Shown in pieces: positions 33,881 to 42,807 of a stretch of DNA of 64,000 nucleotides; positions within the stretch are counted from its first letter, which is position 1, and each line of letters starts with the position of its first letter. The translations under genes were made by a program, and so were the position numbers. Source of the DNA: Dryocola sp032000125 (GTDB lineage Bacteria > Pseudomonadota > Gammaproteobacteria > Enterobacterales > Enterobacteriaceae). The notes below the pieces were generated by a model that saw only the letters and a list, made by a program, of their open reading frames with translations, was not told the DNA's origin and did no database searches. The stretch spans positions 37,179 through 101,178 of the forward strand of contig DAMALH010000014.1 of assembly GCA_032000125.1 (NCBI GenBank). The letters run 5' to 3'.

Positions 33881-35500
33881 TTAGCAATCCCGCAAGGTCT
33901 TAGCCGTTTGCTGTAAGAGCTTGTAGCTCTCATAGCGTGCCCGGTGCGTCTGGCGCCAGGCCTCCTGGGGTTCGAACTGTCTGTCCAGCTTGGTCATCAA
34001 CGCCATGGCTTCATTTACGGTTGCAGCCCTGTTCCCGGCCACCGCCCCTAAAATCGCCGAGCCCAGCAGCACCGGCTCGCTGCACGACGTGGAGAGGATC
34101 GGCAGATCGCAGGCGTCGGCCAGCAACTGGCGGACCAGCGGATGCTGCCCCGCGCCGCCGCTGATGGCAATTTTATCTGTTTGAACACCCTCATGACGTT
34201 GCGCATCAACGATCTGCCGCAGCCCGTAGCCAATGCCGCATAAGCCGGCGATATACAGGGCAATCAGGTTATCCAGATCCCTCTCCATGCCTAGCCCGGC
34301 AATGGCCGCACGGGCATGAGGATCGGCGAACGGCGCGCGGTTGCCTAAAAACTCAGGCACCACATGAATACCGCGAGCAAGCTCGATGGCCCGTGAAGGA
34401 TCGGTGAGCTTAGCCAGCGCCAGGTCGGCCAGATAAACCGGTAACGGGACGTTGAGCGCTTGAGCCTGCCTGTTTGCCTCGGCTGCGGCAGGGTGGAAAG
34501 CCACCAGCCGATCGATAGCCGCGCCAGCGGCGCTCTGGCCGCCTTCGCTTAGCCACATGCCCGGCACCATCGCCGAATAGTAAGGGCCCCACACGCCGGG
34601 AATATAGACGGGTTTTTCCGTGGAGGTCATCGTACAGGCAGAGGTGCCAAAAACCCATGCAAGGTTGTGCAGCGCGCCGTTATCCACGCCCGCCGTGCCG
34701 ATACCGCCCGCGTGGGCGTCAATCATGCCGATGGCGACAGGCGTGCCGACAGGTAAGCCCATTTCGTCGGCCGCAGCCGCGCTAAGCCCCTGGCCACAGG
34801 GCGTTCCGGGCTCCACGATGCGCTGACCAATACGCGCAAACTCCTCATCCGCCAGTTCGTCAAGCCCGACGGTGCGAAAGTAGTCAGGGTCCCAGCGCTT
34901 TTCGTGCGCCAGATAGGTCCATTTACAGGTTACCGTACAGGTTGAGCGGGCCAGATCGCCCGTGGCGCGCCAGGTTAGAAAATCCGCCAGGTCGAAAAAC
35001 TGCCAGGCATTCTCATAAATTTCCCGGCGGTTTTCCTTCAGCCAGAGGAGTTTCGGGGTTTCCATTTCCGGCGAAATTTTGCCTCCGACATATTGCAGTA
35101 CGGGATGCTGAGTCGCGTTGATTCTTTCGGCCTGCTCGGTGGCGCGGTGATCCATCCAGACAATAATATTGCGCTGTGGACTGTCGACATCGCCCACCGG
35201 CAGCGGCTCGCCTTCTTGCCCCAGTACGACGAGGGAGCAGGTGGCATCAAAGCCGATGCCGCTCACGCTTGCCGGCGATACGCCAGCCGCGTTTATCGCC
35301 TGGCGAATGCTTTGACATACCGCCTGCCAGATTTCGTCACTGGACTGCTCAACCCTGTTTCCCGCGTAGCGATGCAGCGTAATAGGGCGCGTGGCGTAGG
35401 CCAGCAAATGGCCTGAAAGATCGAAAATCCCGGCGCGTACGCTGCCCGAACCAACATCCACCCCGATAAGGGCGTTTTTTTCTATGGTTTCATTTTTCAT
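33881..35500 (-). CDS. rbtK: D-ribulokinase RbtK (FGGY family)
   Basis: 539 residues; Klebsiella D-ribulokinase is of similar length. It phosphorylates D-ribulose, the product of ribitol oxidation, to D-ribulose 5-phosphate, which enters the pentose phosphate pathway. FGGY features are the N-terminal phosphate-binding IGVDVGSGSVRAG, VWMDHRATEQ, KWTYLAHEKRWDP, the catalytic-base region MIDAHAGGIG and the C-terminal adenosine site ISGGAGQHPLVRQLLADACD. It lies 22 bases after rbtD in one operon. The transporter gene rbtT that follows rbtK in Klebsiella is absent here; yfcD comes next. A different ribulokinase-type substrate cannot be excluded by sequence alone. Confidence 0.82.
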   Translation of the reverse strand: MKNETIEKNALIGVDVGSGSVRAGIFDLSGHLLAYATRPITLHRYAGNRVEQSSDEIWQAVCQSIRQAINAAGVSPASVSGIGFDATCSLVVLGQEGEPLPVGDVDSPQRNIIVWMDHRATEQAERINATQHPVLQYVGGKISPEMETPKLLWLKENRREIYENAWQFFDLADFLTWRATGDLARSTCTVTCKWTYLAHEKRWDPDYFRTVGLDELADEEFARIGQRIVEPGTPCGQGLSAAAADEMGLPVGTPVAIGMIDAHAGGIGTAGVDNGALHNLAWVFGTSACTMTSTEKPVYIPGVWGPYYSAMVPGMWLSEGGQSAAGAAIDRLVAFHPAAAEANRQAQALNVPLPVYLADLALAKLTDPSRAIELARGIHVVPEFLGNRAPFADPHARAAIAGLGMERDLDNLIALYIAGLCGIGYGLRQIVDAQRHEGVQTDKIAISGGAGQHPLVRQLLADACDLPILSTSCSEPVLLGSAILGAVAGNRAATVNEAMALMTKLDRQFEPQEAWRQTHRARYESYKLLQQTAKTLRDC

Positions 35501-35522
35501 CTTCGTAACCCGTTGCCCCGCT

Positions 35523-36272
35523 TCAGAGATCGACGCTGTTTGGCAGGATCACCAGGTCGCGAACGGTTACGTTTTTACTGCGGGTGACCATAAACAGCAC
35601 CGATTCCGCGACTTCGATCGGCTGCATCAGGCTGCCGTTGGCCAGCGCCTCTTCCATTTTCTCTTTCGGCCAGTCGTCGAGCAGGGCGGTTACCACCGGG
35701 CCTGGCAGCACGGCGCCCACGCGCACGCCGTATTGCGCAACCTGACGACGGGTTGAATGAACAAACGCCTGTACGGCGAATTTTGATGCGGTATAAATCG
35801 GCTCCCAGATAACCGGCACTACGCCTGCAATGGAGCTGGTAAAGATGATATCGCCTGATTTCTGGGCGATAAGATGAGGCAGAACGGCGCGGACGCTGCG
35901 GAATGCGGCATTAATGTTCAGATTCAGCACGCGATCCCAGACATCCGGGTCGCCTTCCGCTACCGGGCCGCCAATGTACGCCCCGGCGTTGGCGTGGAAG
36001 ATATCCAGGCGCCCGGCGCGTTCCAGAATGCCGGTGAGTATGTTATCGACCTGCTCCGGCTGCATAAGATCCACCACCAGCGCAAAAGCGTTTTCACCCA
36101 TTTCCGCCGTTAGTTTTTCCAGCTTTTCGCCGTCACGGTCGATAAGCACAACTTTTGCGCCCGCGGCGAGCAGGGTTCTTGCACATTCAAGGCCGATACC
36201 TGAAGCGGCGCCGGTAATGGCGGCCACTTTACCGCTAAGCGAGCTATTCATAGAGGATAAGGCATGTTTCAT
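35523..36272 (-). CDS. rbtD: ribitol 2-dehydrogenase RbtD
   Basis: 249 residues, exactly the length of Klebsiella ribitol dehydrogenase and matching it along almost its whole length. It is a short-chain dehydrogenase that oxidises ribitol to D-ribulose with NAD+. Visible are the cofactor motif TGAASGIG (20-27), the NANAG-like HANAGAYIGG, serine in FTSSIAG (146-147) and the catalytic YTASK (Y160, K164). ATG is preceded by CAAGGAG. It is the first gene of rbtDK, transcribed away from rbtR, with a putative RbtR operator in the gap. Confidence 0.93.
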   Translation of the reverse strand: MKHALSSMNSSLSGKVAAITGAASGIGLECARTLLAAGAKVVLIDRDGEKLEKLTAEMGENAFALVVDLMQPEQVDNILTGILERAGRLDIFHANAGAYIGGPVAEGDPDVWDRVLNLNINAAFRSVRAVLPHLIAQKSGDIIFTSSIAGVVPVIWEPIYTASKFAVQAFVHSTRRQVAQYGVRVGAVLPGPVVTALLDDWPKEKMEEALANGSLMQPIEVAESVLFMVTRSKNVTVRDLVILPNSVDL

Positions 36273-36317
36273 TTTATACTCCTTGTCAGGTGTTCAGAAT
36301 TTGTCATGCTGTCATTC

Positions 36318-36365
36318 TTGCTCAATCGATAGAGCAGATTTAGCACCAGATGAAATTTGCGGCAA
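36318..36365 (-). promoter_or_regulatory. rbtDK promoter and putative RbtR operator
   Basis: Reading the minus strand: -35-like TTGCCG (36365-36360), 18-bp spacer, -10-like AAATCT (36341-36336), and directly against it the near-palindrome TGCTCAATCGATAGAGCA (36319-36336, plus strand). This has the central C-G step usual for LacI-family operators. Nearly the same module stands ahead of the ABC transporter at 46855-46902. The site is also 58-75 bp upstream of rbtR and could give autoregulation. Confidence 0.72.
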
Positions 36366-36393
36366 GCAGGATAAAAATCGGAGAGGAAAATTT

Positions 36394-37404
36394 GTGATAC
36401 GCGCTAGGAAAACCAAGAAAATTACCATTTACGATTTGGCGGAACTGACGGGGGTTTCAGCCAGCGCGGTCAGCGCGATCCTTAACGGCAACTGGAAGAA
36501 ACGCCGCATCAGCGCAAAGCTTGCGGAGAAGGTCACGCAGGTGGCGCAGGAGCAGGGCTATGCCGTTAACCGGCAGGCCAGCCTGCTGAGGAAAAAGAAA
36601 TCGCGCGTTATCGGCATGGTGGTGCCGAAATACGACAACCGCTATTTCGGCTCCATCGTGGAAAAATTTGAAGAAATGGCCCGCGATCGCGGCCTTTTCC
36701 CTATCATCACCTGTACCCGCCGCGACCCGGAGCTGGAGCTTGAGGCGGTGCGCACTATGCTTACCTGGCAGGTGGAATGGGTGGTGGCGACCGGTGCGAC
36801 GCGGCCTGATGAAATTTCCGAGCTGTGCGCGCAGGCGGGCGTACCGACGTTAAACCTCGATCTGCCGGGTACGCTTGCGCCCTCGGTTATTTCAGACAAC
36901 TATGCCGGAGCGAAGGCGCTAACCGAGCGTATTTTGCTAACGGCGGAAAAGCGCTTCGGGAAAAAGGTCTCTTTAACTTTTGTCGGCGGCCGACGCAACG
37001 ATCACAACACCCGTGAACGCCTGCGCGGATTCCGCGATGCGCACCAGCAAAAAGGGCTGCCGGTTGGCGCAAAAAATATCTTTATTGAAGGCTACTCTCC
37101 AAAACACGTGCAGGCGGCGCTTGCCGGGTTTACGCCTTCGAAAGATGGCCTCTACGGCCTGTTTGTGAACTCCACTATCTCCCTTGAAGGGGTTGTGCAG
37201 TGGCTGGCGGCGCGAGGGCAAACGGGTATTCAACAGCCGCCGATGGGCTGCTTTGACTGGGACCCGTTTGTCCCTCTGCTGGGACACGATATCGACATGG
37301 TTCGCCAGGATGTGCCCGCCATGCTGGAGGCGGTGTTTTCAGTTATTGATTCTGGCGACACTAAAATTCAGTGCATCGAAATTCCACCCACTCTCGTGCC
37401 GTGA
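36394..37404 (+). CDS. rbtR: LacI-family repressor, probable RbtR
   Basis: 336 residues. The N-terminal LacI helix-turn-helix and hinge (about 8-65: ITIYDLAELTGVSASAVSAILNG, then AVNRQASLLRKKKS) are followed by a periplasmic-binding-protein-like effector domain (RVIGMVVPKYDNRYFG onwards). The start is GTG 36394 with GAGAGG eight bases ahead; the frame is open far upstream, but only through rbtD antisense. It is divergent from rbtD and convergent with dalR, 19 bp apart, the same central arrangement as the Klebsiella rbt-dal region. It is therefore taken as the ribitol repressor, with D-ribulose or ribitol as inducer by inference. Confidence 0.8.
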   Translation: MIRARKTKKITIYDLAELTGVSASAVSAILNGNWKKRRISAKLAEKVTQVAQEQGYAVNRQASLLRKKKSRVIGMVVPKYDNRYFGSIVEKFEEMARDRGLFPIITCTRRDPELELEAVRTMLTWQVEWVVATGATRPDEISELCAQAGVPTLNLDLPGTLAPSVISDNYAGAKALTERILLTAEKRFGKKVSLTFVGGRRNDHNTRERLRGFRDAHQQKGLPVGAKNIFIEGYSPKHVQAALAGFTPSKDGLYGLFVNSTISLEGVVQWLAARGQTGIQQPPMGCFDWDPFVPLLGHDIDMVRQDVPAMLEAVFSVIDSGDTKIQCIEIPPTLVP

Positions 37405-37423
37405 GCCGCTTTCTAAAAGGCGC

Positions 37424-38365
37424 TCAGCGGGTTAGCAGCCAGCGGGCAGTGTGTTCATCGGTCACCAGGCCGTTAACCCATTTGCCCTTAAGCGCGGCCA
37501 GAATGGTGGCGCGTTTATCTTCTCCGCAGGCGGCGGCAATCCGCGGGCACCGGCTGCGGCGGATATCATAGCTGGTGATCAGATTGTTGATATCGCTCTC
37601 CACAACCTCGCCGTTGGCGTCAATAAAACGCCCAAGTATTTCCCCGACCGCGCCCTGCAGCGTTAAGGTTTCAAGCTGTTCAGGCGTAATAAAGCCGTCC
37701 CGGAATATAGGGCTTTCCTGCGAGAGCGAGCCGATGCCGACAAAAATTACATCAGCAGCAAGTGCAACGCTTAATACGTTGTTAAATAAGCGGTTTGAAC
37801 ACCACATCTGGTGTTCAAGAGAGGTTTGTGCATAGCGTGGCGCGGGCCATTGATAGTAATTAGCCTGAATTTTACTTGCCAGCAGCAGGGGAACGTCGTC
37901 GTAGTAGTTACATTTCCCCTCGGCGTCCATGGCGCTGATCAAGGCGACGCAGCGCGCGTTGGGGCTGTCGAAATCGATGCGTCTGATGGTCTTTTTCAGC
38001 GTTAACCCTGAGCCGATGCCGATAACCTTGTCGTTATCCGCCCGCAGGTATTTTTCCATTAGCTGGTAGCAGCCGTAGGAAACGCTGTCGAGCGTTATAT
38101 CGCTGCTAAAGGCCGGGACGATGTTGCACTCAATAAGATCGTATTTCTCTTTAAGCATCTGCGCGTAGTTCAGGCAGCTTGCTACCGGGTGATTCAGGCC
38201 GATGGAAACGATGCCTTCTTCTTTTGCGGCGGCGATTAAACGCTGCACAACCGGGCGGGACGTGCCCAGAAGCGTGGCGATTTCGCTCTGGTTTTGCCCG
38301 GCAATGTAGTACATCCACGCGGCACGAACTTTCTGATCTAACCGTATATCTTCTTCAGTTATCAA
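37424..38365 (-). CDS. dalR: SorC-family regulator DalR of D-arabinitol genes
   Basis: 313 residues, close to the Klebsiella DalR length. It has an N-terminal helix-turn-helix (QNQSEIATLLGTSRPVVQRLIAAAKEEGIV) and a SorC/DeoR-type sugar-binding domain (VIGIGSGLTLKKTIRRI, IFVGIGSL). The start is TTG 38365 (first residues ITEEDIRLDQKVRAAW); no ATG or GTG is available before the HTH. It is divergent from dalDKT across a 204-bp gap, so it probably represses or activates that operon. The effector is probably D-arabinitol or a product, by analogy. Confidence 0.85.
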   Translation of the reverse strand: MITEEDIRLDQKVRAAWMYYIAGQNQSEIATLLGTSRPVVQRLIAAAKEEGIVSIGLNHPVASCLNYAQMLKEKYDLIECNIVPAFSSDITLDSVSYGCYQLMEKYLRADNDKVIGIGSGLTLKKTIRRIDFDSPNARCVALISAMDAEGKCNYYDDVPLLLASKIQANYYQWPAPRYAQTSLEHQMWCSNRLFNNVLSVALAADVIFVGIGSLSQESPIFRDGFITPEQLETLTLQGAVGEILGRFIDANGEVVESDINNLITSYDIRRSRCPRIAAACGEDKRATILAALKGKWVNGLVTDEHTARWLLTR

Positions 38366-38569
38366 TTTTTCAGCGCCTTTTATTGCGGAGGATTGTTCGC
38401 GTGTAATCCCTGCATTCTGGCGCGTGCAGCGGGTGCAGGCAACTCTATTTTATTTATGTGTGGTCATTTGTAATTTAACAGGTCATTTGCTCTTTTGTGA
38501 TGTAAAGCTCTTAAATAAGTTAATTGTTCGATTACAGTCTGCTCATCAACTGGAATGGAGAGCAACGTT
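38366..38569. promoter_or_regulatory. dalR-dalD divergent control region
   Basis: 204-bp AT-rich gap. GGTCATTTG occurs twice in direct orientation (38462-38470 and 38481-38489, 19 bp apart), a candidate DalR site. TGTGA at 38496-38500 is a CRP-like half-site. No RbtR-type palindrome is present, so the two arms appear separately regulated. Confidence 0.5.
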
Positions 38570-39937
38570 ATGGCTACGCAAAATACCTGGTTACACATTG
38601 GTCTGGGATCCTTTCACCGCGCCCACCAGGCGTGGTATCTGCACCGCCTGATCGCGAAAGAAGATGCCCGCTGGCACATCGCCGCCGGTAACATTCGTAA
38701 TGATGCTGAACATGTTGTCGCCGCACTCGCCGCGCAAAACGGACGCTATGTGCTGGAAACGGTCAGCCCGGAAGGGGAGCGTGAGTATGAAGAAATTACC
38801 TCCATTCAAAAACTGCTGCCCTGGCAGGCCGATCTTCAGCCTCTGATTGCCGAAGGCGCGAAGCCTGAAACTACAGTGATCGCCTTTACCGTCACGGAAG
38901 GCGGTTATTACCTGAATACCGCCCACAGGCTGGAGGTGAGCAACGCTGACTTAGCCTGCGATCTGCAGGGCGGCAACAAAACCATTTACGGCGTGATTAC
39001 CCGCATCCTTGAACAGCGCATGGCGAGCGACGCCGGGCCGTTAACCCTGCTGAACTGCGATAACGTGCGCCATAACGGCGAGCGCTTCCATGACGGGCTG
39101 GTGGAGTTCCTGAGGCTTACGGGAAAACAGGCCGTTATCGACTGGCTAAAAGCCAACGCAAGCTGCCCGAATACCATGGTGGACCGTATCACGCCGCGCC
39201 CGGCGGCCGACTTGCCTGCACGTATTAAAGAGAAAACCGGCATCGATGATAAAGCGCCGGTGATGGGTGAAACCTTTATCCAGTGGGTCATTGAAGATAA
39301 CTTCCGCGACGTGCGGCCTAATCTCGAAGCCGTGGGTGTGGAAATGGTGGCATCCGTTATTCCTTACGAAGAGGCGAAAATCCGCATCCTCAACGCTTCC
39401 CATAGCTGCATTGCCTGGGCCGGTACGCTAATGGGCAAAAAATTTATTCATGAGAGCACGCTGACAGAGGCCATCTATGCCGTTGCCGATCGCTACGTCA
39501 CACAAGATGTGATCCCAAGCCTTGGCGACAACGGTATCGACCTGCCGAAATACCGCGACGTGGTTCTTAAACGCTTCACCAACCCGTACATCGAAGATAC
39601 CAATCAGCGCGTGGCGGCGGATGGGTTCTCTAAAATTCCGGCGATGATCGCCCCAACGATGATCGAATGCTACCAGCGTGGCGCGGTTCCAGACGCGACC
39701 GCCATGCTGCCCGCGCTGTTCTTTGTCTTTATGGAGCAGTGGCATAAAGGGCAACTGCCTTACGAATACCAGGACGGCATCCTGGACGCGGACGCGGTAC
39801 ACGCCATGTTTAACGCCCAGGACCCGGTTGCGCTCTTCGCCGCAGATAAAGCTCTGTTTGGCGAGCTGGCCGGACGGGATGATTTTGCCGCGCTGCTGCG
39901 TGAAAAAATCCAGTCCGTTTACGCGCTGATTCGCTAG
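38570..39937 (+). CDS. dalD: D-arabinitol 4-dehydrogenase DalD
   Basis: 455 residues from ATG 38570, equal to Klebsiella DalD. It is a polyol-specific long-chain (mannitol-type) dehydrogenase that oxidises D-arabinitol to D-xylulose with NAD+. The N-terminal nucleotide-binding region is HIGLGSFHRAHQAWYLH, and the family active-site stretch KIRILNASHSCIAWAG contains the conserved lysine region. GGAG lies 11-14 bases ahead of this ATG, and an ATG five codons earlier overlaps that site. dalK follows 10 bases after the stop. Confidence 0.92.
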   Translation: MATQNTWLHIGLGSFHRAHQAWYLHRLIAKEDARWHIAAGNIRNDAEHVVAALAAQNGRYVLETVSPEGEREYEEITSIQKLLPWQADLQPLIAEGAKPETTVIAFTVTEGGYYLNTAHRLEVSNADLACDLQGGNKTIYGVITRILEQRMASDAGPLTLLNCDNVRHNGERFHDGLVEFLRLTGKQAVIDWLKANASCPNTMVDRITPRPAADLPARIKEKTGIDDKAPVMGETFIQWVIEDNFRDVRPNLEAVGVEMVASVIPYEEAKIRILNASHSCIAWAGTLMGKKFIHESTLTEAIYAVADRYVTQDVIPSLGDNGIDLPKYRDVVLKRFTNPYIEDTNQRVAADGFSKIPAMIAPTMIECYQRGAVPDATAMLPALFFVFMEQWHKGQLPYEYQDGILDADAVHAMFNAQDPVALFAADKALFGELAGRDDFAALLREKIQSVYALIR

Positions 39938-39947
39938 GAGGTGAACC

Positions 39948-41411
39948 ATGTACTTAGGCATCGATCTTGGTACTTCTGAAGTTAAGGCGCTGGTGATTGA
40001 CGAAAACGGCGACATTGTTAACAGCCATAGCGCGCCGCTGACCATTCAGCGGCCCCATCCGCACTGGTCAGAACAAAGCCCGCAGGCCTGGTGGGAAGCT
40101 ACCGACTACCTGATGAGCACGCTTAAGGAGAAATGCGGGCAGCACTGGTCGGCGATAAAAGCTATTGGCCTGTCCGGGCAGATGCACGGCGCGGTATTGC
40201 TCGACGCGGCAGAAGAGGTTATTCGCCCGGCAATTTTGTGGAACGACACGCGCAGTGCACTGGAGTGCGCGGAGCTGGAAGAGATTGCCCCGGAGCTTCA
40301 TGCCATCGCCGGTAACCTCGCCATGCCGGGCTTTACGGCGCCGAAGCTGCTGTGGGTTCGCAGGCATGAGCCTGAAAATTTCAAACGCGTTGAGACGGTT
40401 TTACTGCCGAAAGATTACCTGCGGCTGCGGATGACGGGGGAAAAAATCTCTGACATGTCCGACTCCGCAGGCACGCTGTGGCTGGACGTCGCTAAACGTG
40501 ACTGGTCAGACAGCCTGCTTGCTAAGTGCGGCCTTTCAAGAAGCAACATGCCCGCGCTGGTTGAAGGCTGTGAGGTTTCTGCAACGCTCACGCCGGACGT
40601 TGCCGCACGCTGGGGACTCAACCCGTCAGTCGTAGTGGCCGGAGGCGGCGGAGATAACGCGGTCAGCGCGATTGGCGTGGGTGCGGTCAATCCGGGGGAT
40701 GCCTTTATTTCACTAGGTACATCCGGCGTGTTGTTTGTGGTGAATGAAGCGTATCGCCCGGCGCCGGCTTCCGCCGTGCATGCGTTTTGCCACGTGCTGC
40801 CTGGCCGCTGGCATCAGATGAGCGTGATGTTAAGCGCCGCCAGCTGCCTGCAGTGGTTTTGCCGCCTGGTGGGTATCACCGAAACGGTGCTGCTGGAAGA
40901 GATAGCGCAGCTAAGCGACAGCGAAAGGGCAAACGCGCCGATGTTTCTGCCTTATCTGTCCGGCGAACGCACGCCCCATAACGATCCCAACGCGAAAGGC
41001 ATATTCCACGGCCTGACGCATGCCAGCAACCGGGCAACAATGGGTTACGCCGTGCTCGAAGGCGTCAGCTTTGGCCTTGCCGACGGCCTGCGGGTGCTGC
41101 AGGAAAGCGGTACGCACATCCAGCAATGTTCGCTGGTTGGCGGCGGCGCGCGCAGCCCGCTTTGGGCGCAGCTGCTGGCAGACGTGCTCAATATGCCGGT
41201 TGTCACGCATAAAGGCGGCGAGACCGGAGGCGCGCTTGGCGCCGCGCGGCTGGCATGTCTGGCTGCGGGTAAAGATCCGCAAACGGTCTGCAAAAAGCCG
41301 GAAATTTACCAGACGTGGCTCGCTCGCCCTGAACAGCATGCAAGCCTGATGAGCAGATACAAGCAGTTTAACGCCCTGTATTTTAACGATTTGAATTATA
41401 GAACCCGCTGA
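39948..41411 (+). CDS. dalK: D-xylulose kinase DalK (XylB-like)
   Basis: 487 residues, equal to Klebsiella DalK. It is an FGGY kinase that phosphorylates D-xylulose to D-xylulose 5-phosphate. Motifs: N-terminal YLGIDLGTSEVKALVID, substrate-binding SGQMHGAVLLD and ILWNDTRSALE, catalytic-base segment GGGGDNAVSAIGVG, and the C-terminal FGGY-type SLVGGGARSPLWAQLLADVLNMP. AGGAGG precedes the ATG. It is the second gene of dalDKT. Confidence 0.92.
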   Translation: MYLGIDLGTSEVKALVIDENGDIVNSHSAPLTIQRPHPHWSEQSPQAWWEATDYLMSTLKEKCGQHWSAIKAIGLSGQMHGAVLLDAAEEVIRPAILWNDTRSALECAELEEIAPELHAIAGNLAMPGFTAPKLLWVRRHEPENFKRVETVLLPKDYLRLRMTGEKISDMSDSAGTLWLDVAKRDWSDSLLAKCGLSRSNMPALVEGCEVSATLTPDVAARWGLNPSVVVAGGGGDNAVSAIGVGAVNPGDAFISLGTSGVLFVVNEAYRPAPASAVHAFCHVLPGRWHQMSVMLSAASCLQWFCRLVGITETVLLEEIAQLSDSERANAPMFLPYLSGERTPHNDPNAKGIFHGLTHASNRATMGYAVLEGVSFGLADGLRVLQESGTHIQQCSLVGGGARSPLWAQLLADVLNMPVVTHKGGETGGALGAARLACLAAGKDPQTVCKKPEIYQTWLARPEQHASLMSRYKQFNALYFNDLNYRTR

Positions 41412-41432
41412 TTTTAATAATAACAAATACTC

Positions 41433-41448
41433 CCGGCTACGGCCGGGG
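41433..41448 (+). other. short hairpin in the dalK-dalT gap
   Basis: CCCGGCTACGGCCGGG can form a GC stem of about six pairs between dalK and dalT. It has no T-run and may modulate dalT expression. Confidence 0.4.
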
Positions 41449-41479
41449 TATACCCCTGTACACCAAAAACGAGGTTACT

Positions 41480-42760
41480 ATGTCTGTTGCAAACAAACAG
41501 TGGTTTGGATTACCGCTACACCTGCTGTGGGGTTACATCGCTATCGCCGTGTTTATGACCGGGGATGGCTTCGAACTGGCATTTTTGTCTCACTACATTA
41601 AAGAGCTGGGATTCTCTCCCGCGCAGGCTTCTTTTGCCTTCACGCTATATGGCCTGGCCGCGGCGCTCTCCGCCTGGGTTTCCGGCGTGGTGGCTGAAAT
41701 TATAACGCCACAGAAAACCATGTTTATTGGCTTTGTGCTGTGGAGCGTTTTTCATGTTCTGTTCCTGGTCTTTGGCCTGGGGCACGCAAACTACCCGCTG
41801 ATCTTACTGTTCTACGGCATCCGCGGCTTTGCCTATCCGCTGTTCCTTTACTCTTTCATCGTGGTGATTATCCATAACGTGAAGAGCGAGAACGCCAGTT
41901 CCGCGCTTGGCTGGTACTGGGCGGTTTACTCCATCGGCATCGGTGTAGCGGGCAGCTACATTCCCAGCTTTACTATTCCGCTTGTCGGCGAACTCGGCAC
42001 GCTGTGGATGGCGCTGTTCTTCTGCCTGTCCGGGGGGCTTATCGCGATGATTTCGCTGCGTAAGGTGCACACCCCGACGCATATGCACAACCTCACCACC
42101 CGTGAGAAATTTAATGAGCTAAGCCGTGCCATTACCCTGCTGTATACCAACCGCAGCATTATGTATTCGAGCATGGTGCGTATCATCAACACCCTTTCTC
42201 TGTTCGGTTTTGCGGTGGTGATGCCGATGATGTTTGTGGATGAGCTGGGCTTTACCACTTCTGAATGGCTGCAGGTCTGGGCGGTATTCTTCTTTACGAC
42301 CATTTTCTCGAATATTTTCTGGGGGATCGTGGCCGAAAAAATGGGCTGGATGCGGGTTGTGCGCTGGTTTGGCTGCATAGGGATGGCCCTCTCAAGCCTC
42401 GCGTTCTACTACGTGCCGCAGCATTTTGGGCATAACTTCGGCATGGCGTTGCTGCCGGCAATCTCGCTGGGGATTTTTGTCGCGGCGTTTGTGCCGATGG
42501 CGGCGGTATTCCCGGCGCTTGAACCTCGCCATAAGGGGGCAGCTATTTCGGTCTACAACCTCTCTGCGGGCCTCTCCAACTTCCTTGCTCCGGCTATTGC
42601 GGTGGTTCTGCTGCCTTATTTCAGCACCATCGGCGTGGTGATTGCCTACACCGCGCTGTATATCATCGCCTTCTTCCTTTGCCACCTTATTCGTGTCGAA
42701 CAGCCAGGCTTTGAACGTTATGCCGCCGACGCTGCAAAAACGGCGGTCAAGGCATCGTAA
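41480..42760 (+). CDS. dalT: D-arabinitol MFS transporter DalT
   Basis: 426 residues (Klebsiella DalT 425). It is a major facilitator with about 12 membrane helices, most likely a D-arabinitol/H+ symporter. Sugar-porter-like features include an early GDGFELAFLSHYIKELGFSPAQAS segment and the RxxG-type loops. It ends the dalDKT transport-catabolism operon. Since the ribitol arm lacks its own MFS gene, DalT might also carry ribitol, but that is only a possibility. Confidence 0.88.
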   Translation: MSVANKQWFGLPLHLLWGYIAIAVFMTGDGFELAFLSHYIKELGFSPAQASFAFTLYGLAAALSAWVSGVVAEIITPQKTMFIGFVLWSVFHVLFLVFGLGHANYPLILLFYGIRGFAYPLFLYSFIVVIIHNVKSENASSALGWYWAVYSIGIGVAGSYIPSFTIPLVGELGTLWMALFFCLSGGLIAMISLRKVHTPTHMHNLTTREKFNELSRAITLLYTNRSIMYSSMVRIINTLSLFGFAVVMPMMFVDELGFTTSEWLQVWAVFFFTTIFSNIFWGIVAEKMGWMRVVRWFGCIGMALSSLAFYYVPQHFGHNFGMALLPAISLGIFVAAFVPMAAVFPALEPRHKGAAISVYNLSAGLSNFLAPAIAVVLLPYFSTIGVVIAYTALYIIAFFLCHLIRVEQPGFERYAADAAKTAVKAS

Positions 42761-42768
42761 TAAAATTA

Positions 42769-42789
42769 CGGCTGGCTTAAGGCCAGCCG
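42769..42789 (+). other. hairpin between dalT and the HAD gene
   Basis: 8-bp stem CGGCTGGC / GCCAGCCG with loop TTAAG, followed by seven A residues rather than T. It is therefore not a plus-strand terminator and may be an mRNA stabiliser. Confidence 0.5.
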
Positions 42790-42807
42790 CAAAAAAATGG
42801 AACAGCA

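Noticed and set aside
35914..36393. N-terminal extension of the LacI-type regulator by 160 codons
   Set aside because: The extension is antisense to rbtD and lacks similarity to anything. A GTG with GAGAGG directly before the HTH is the sensible start.
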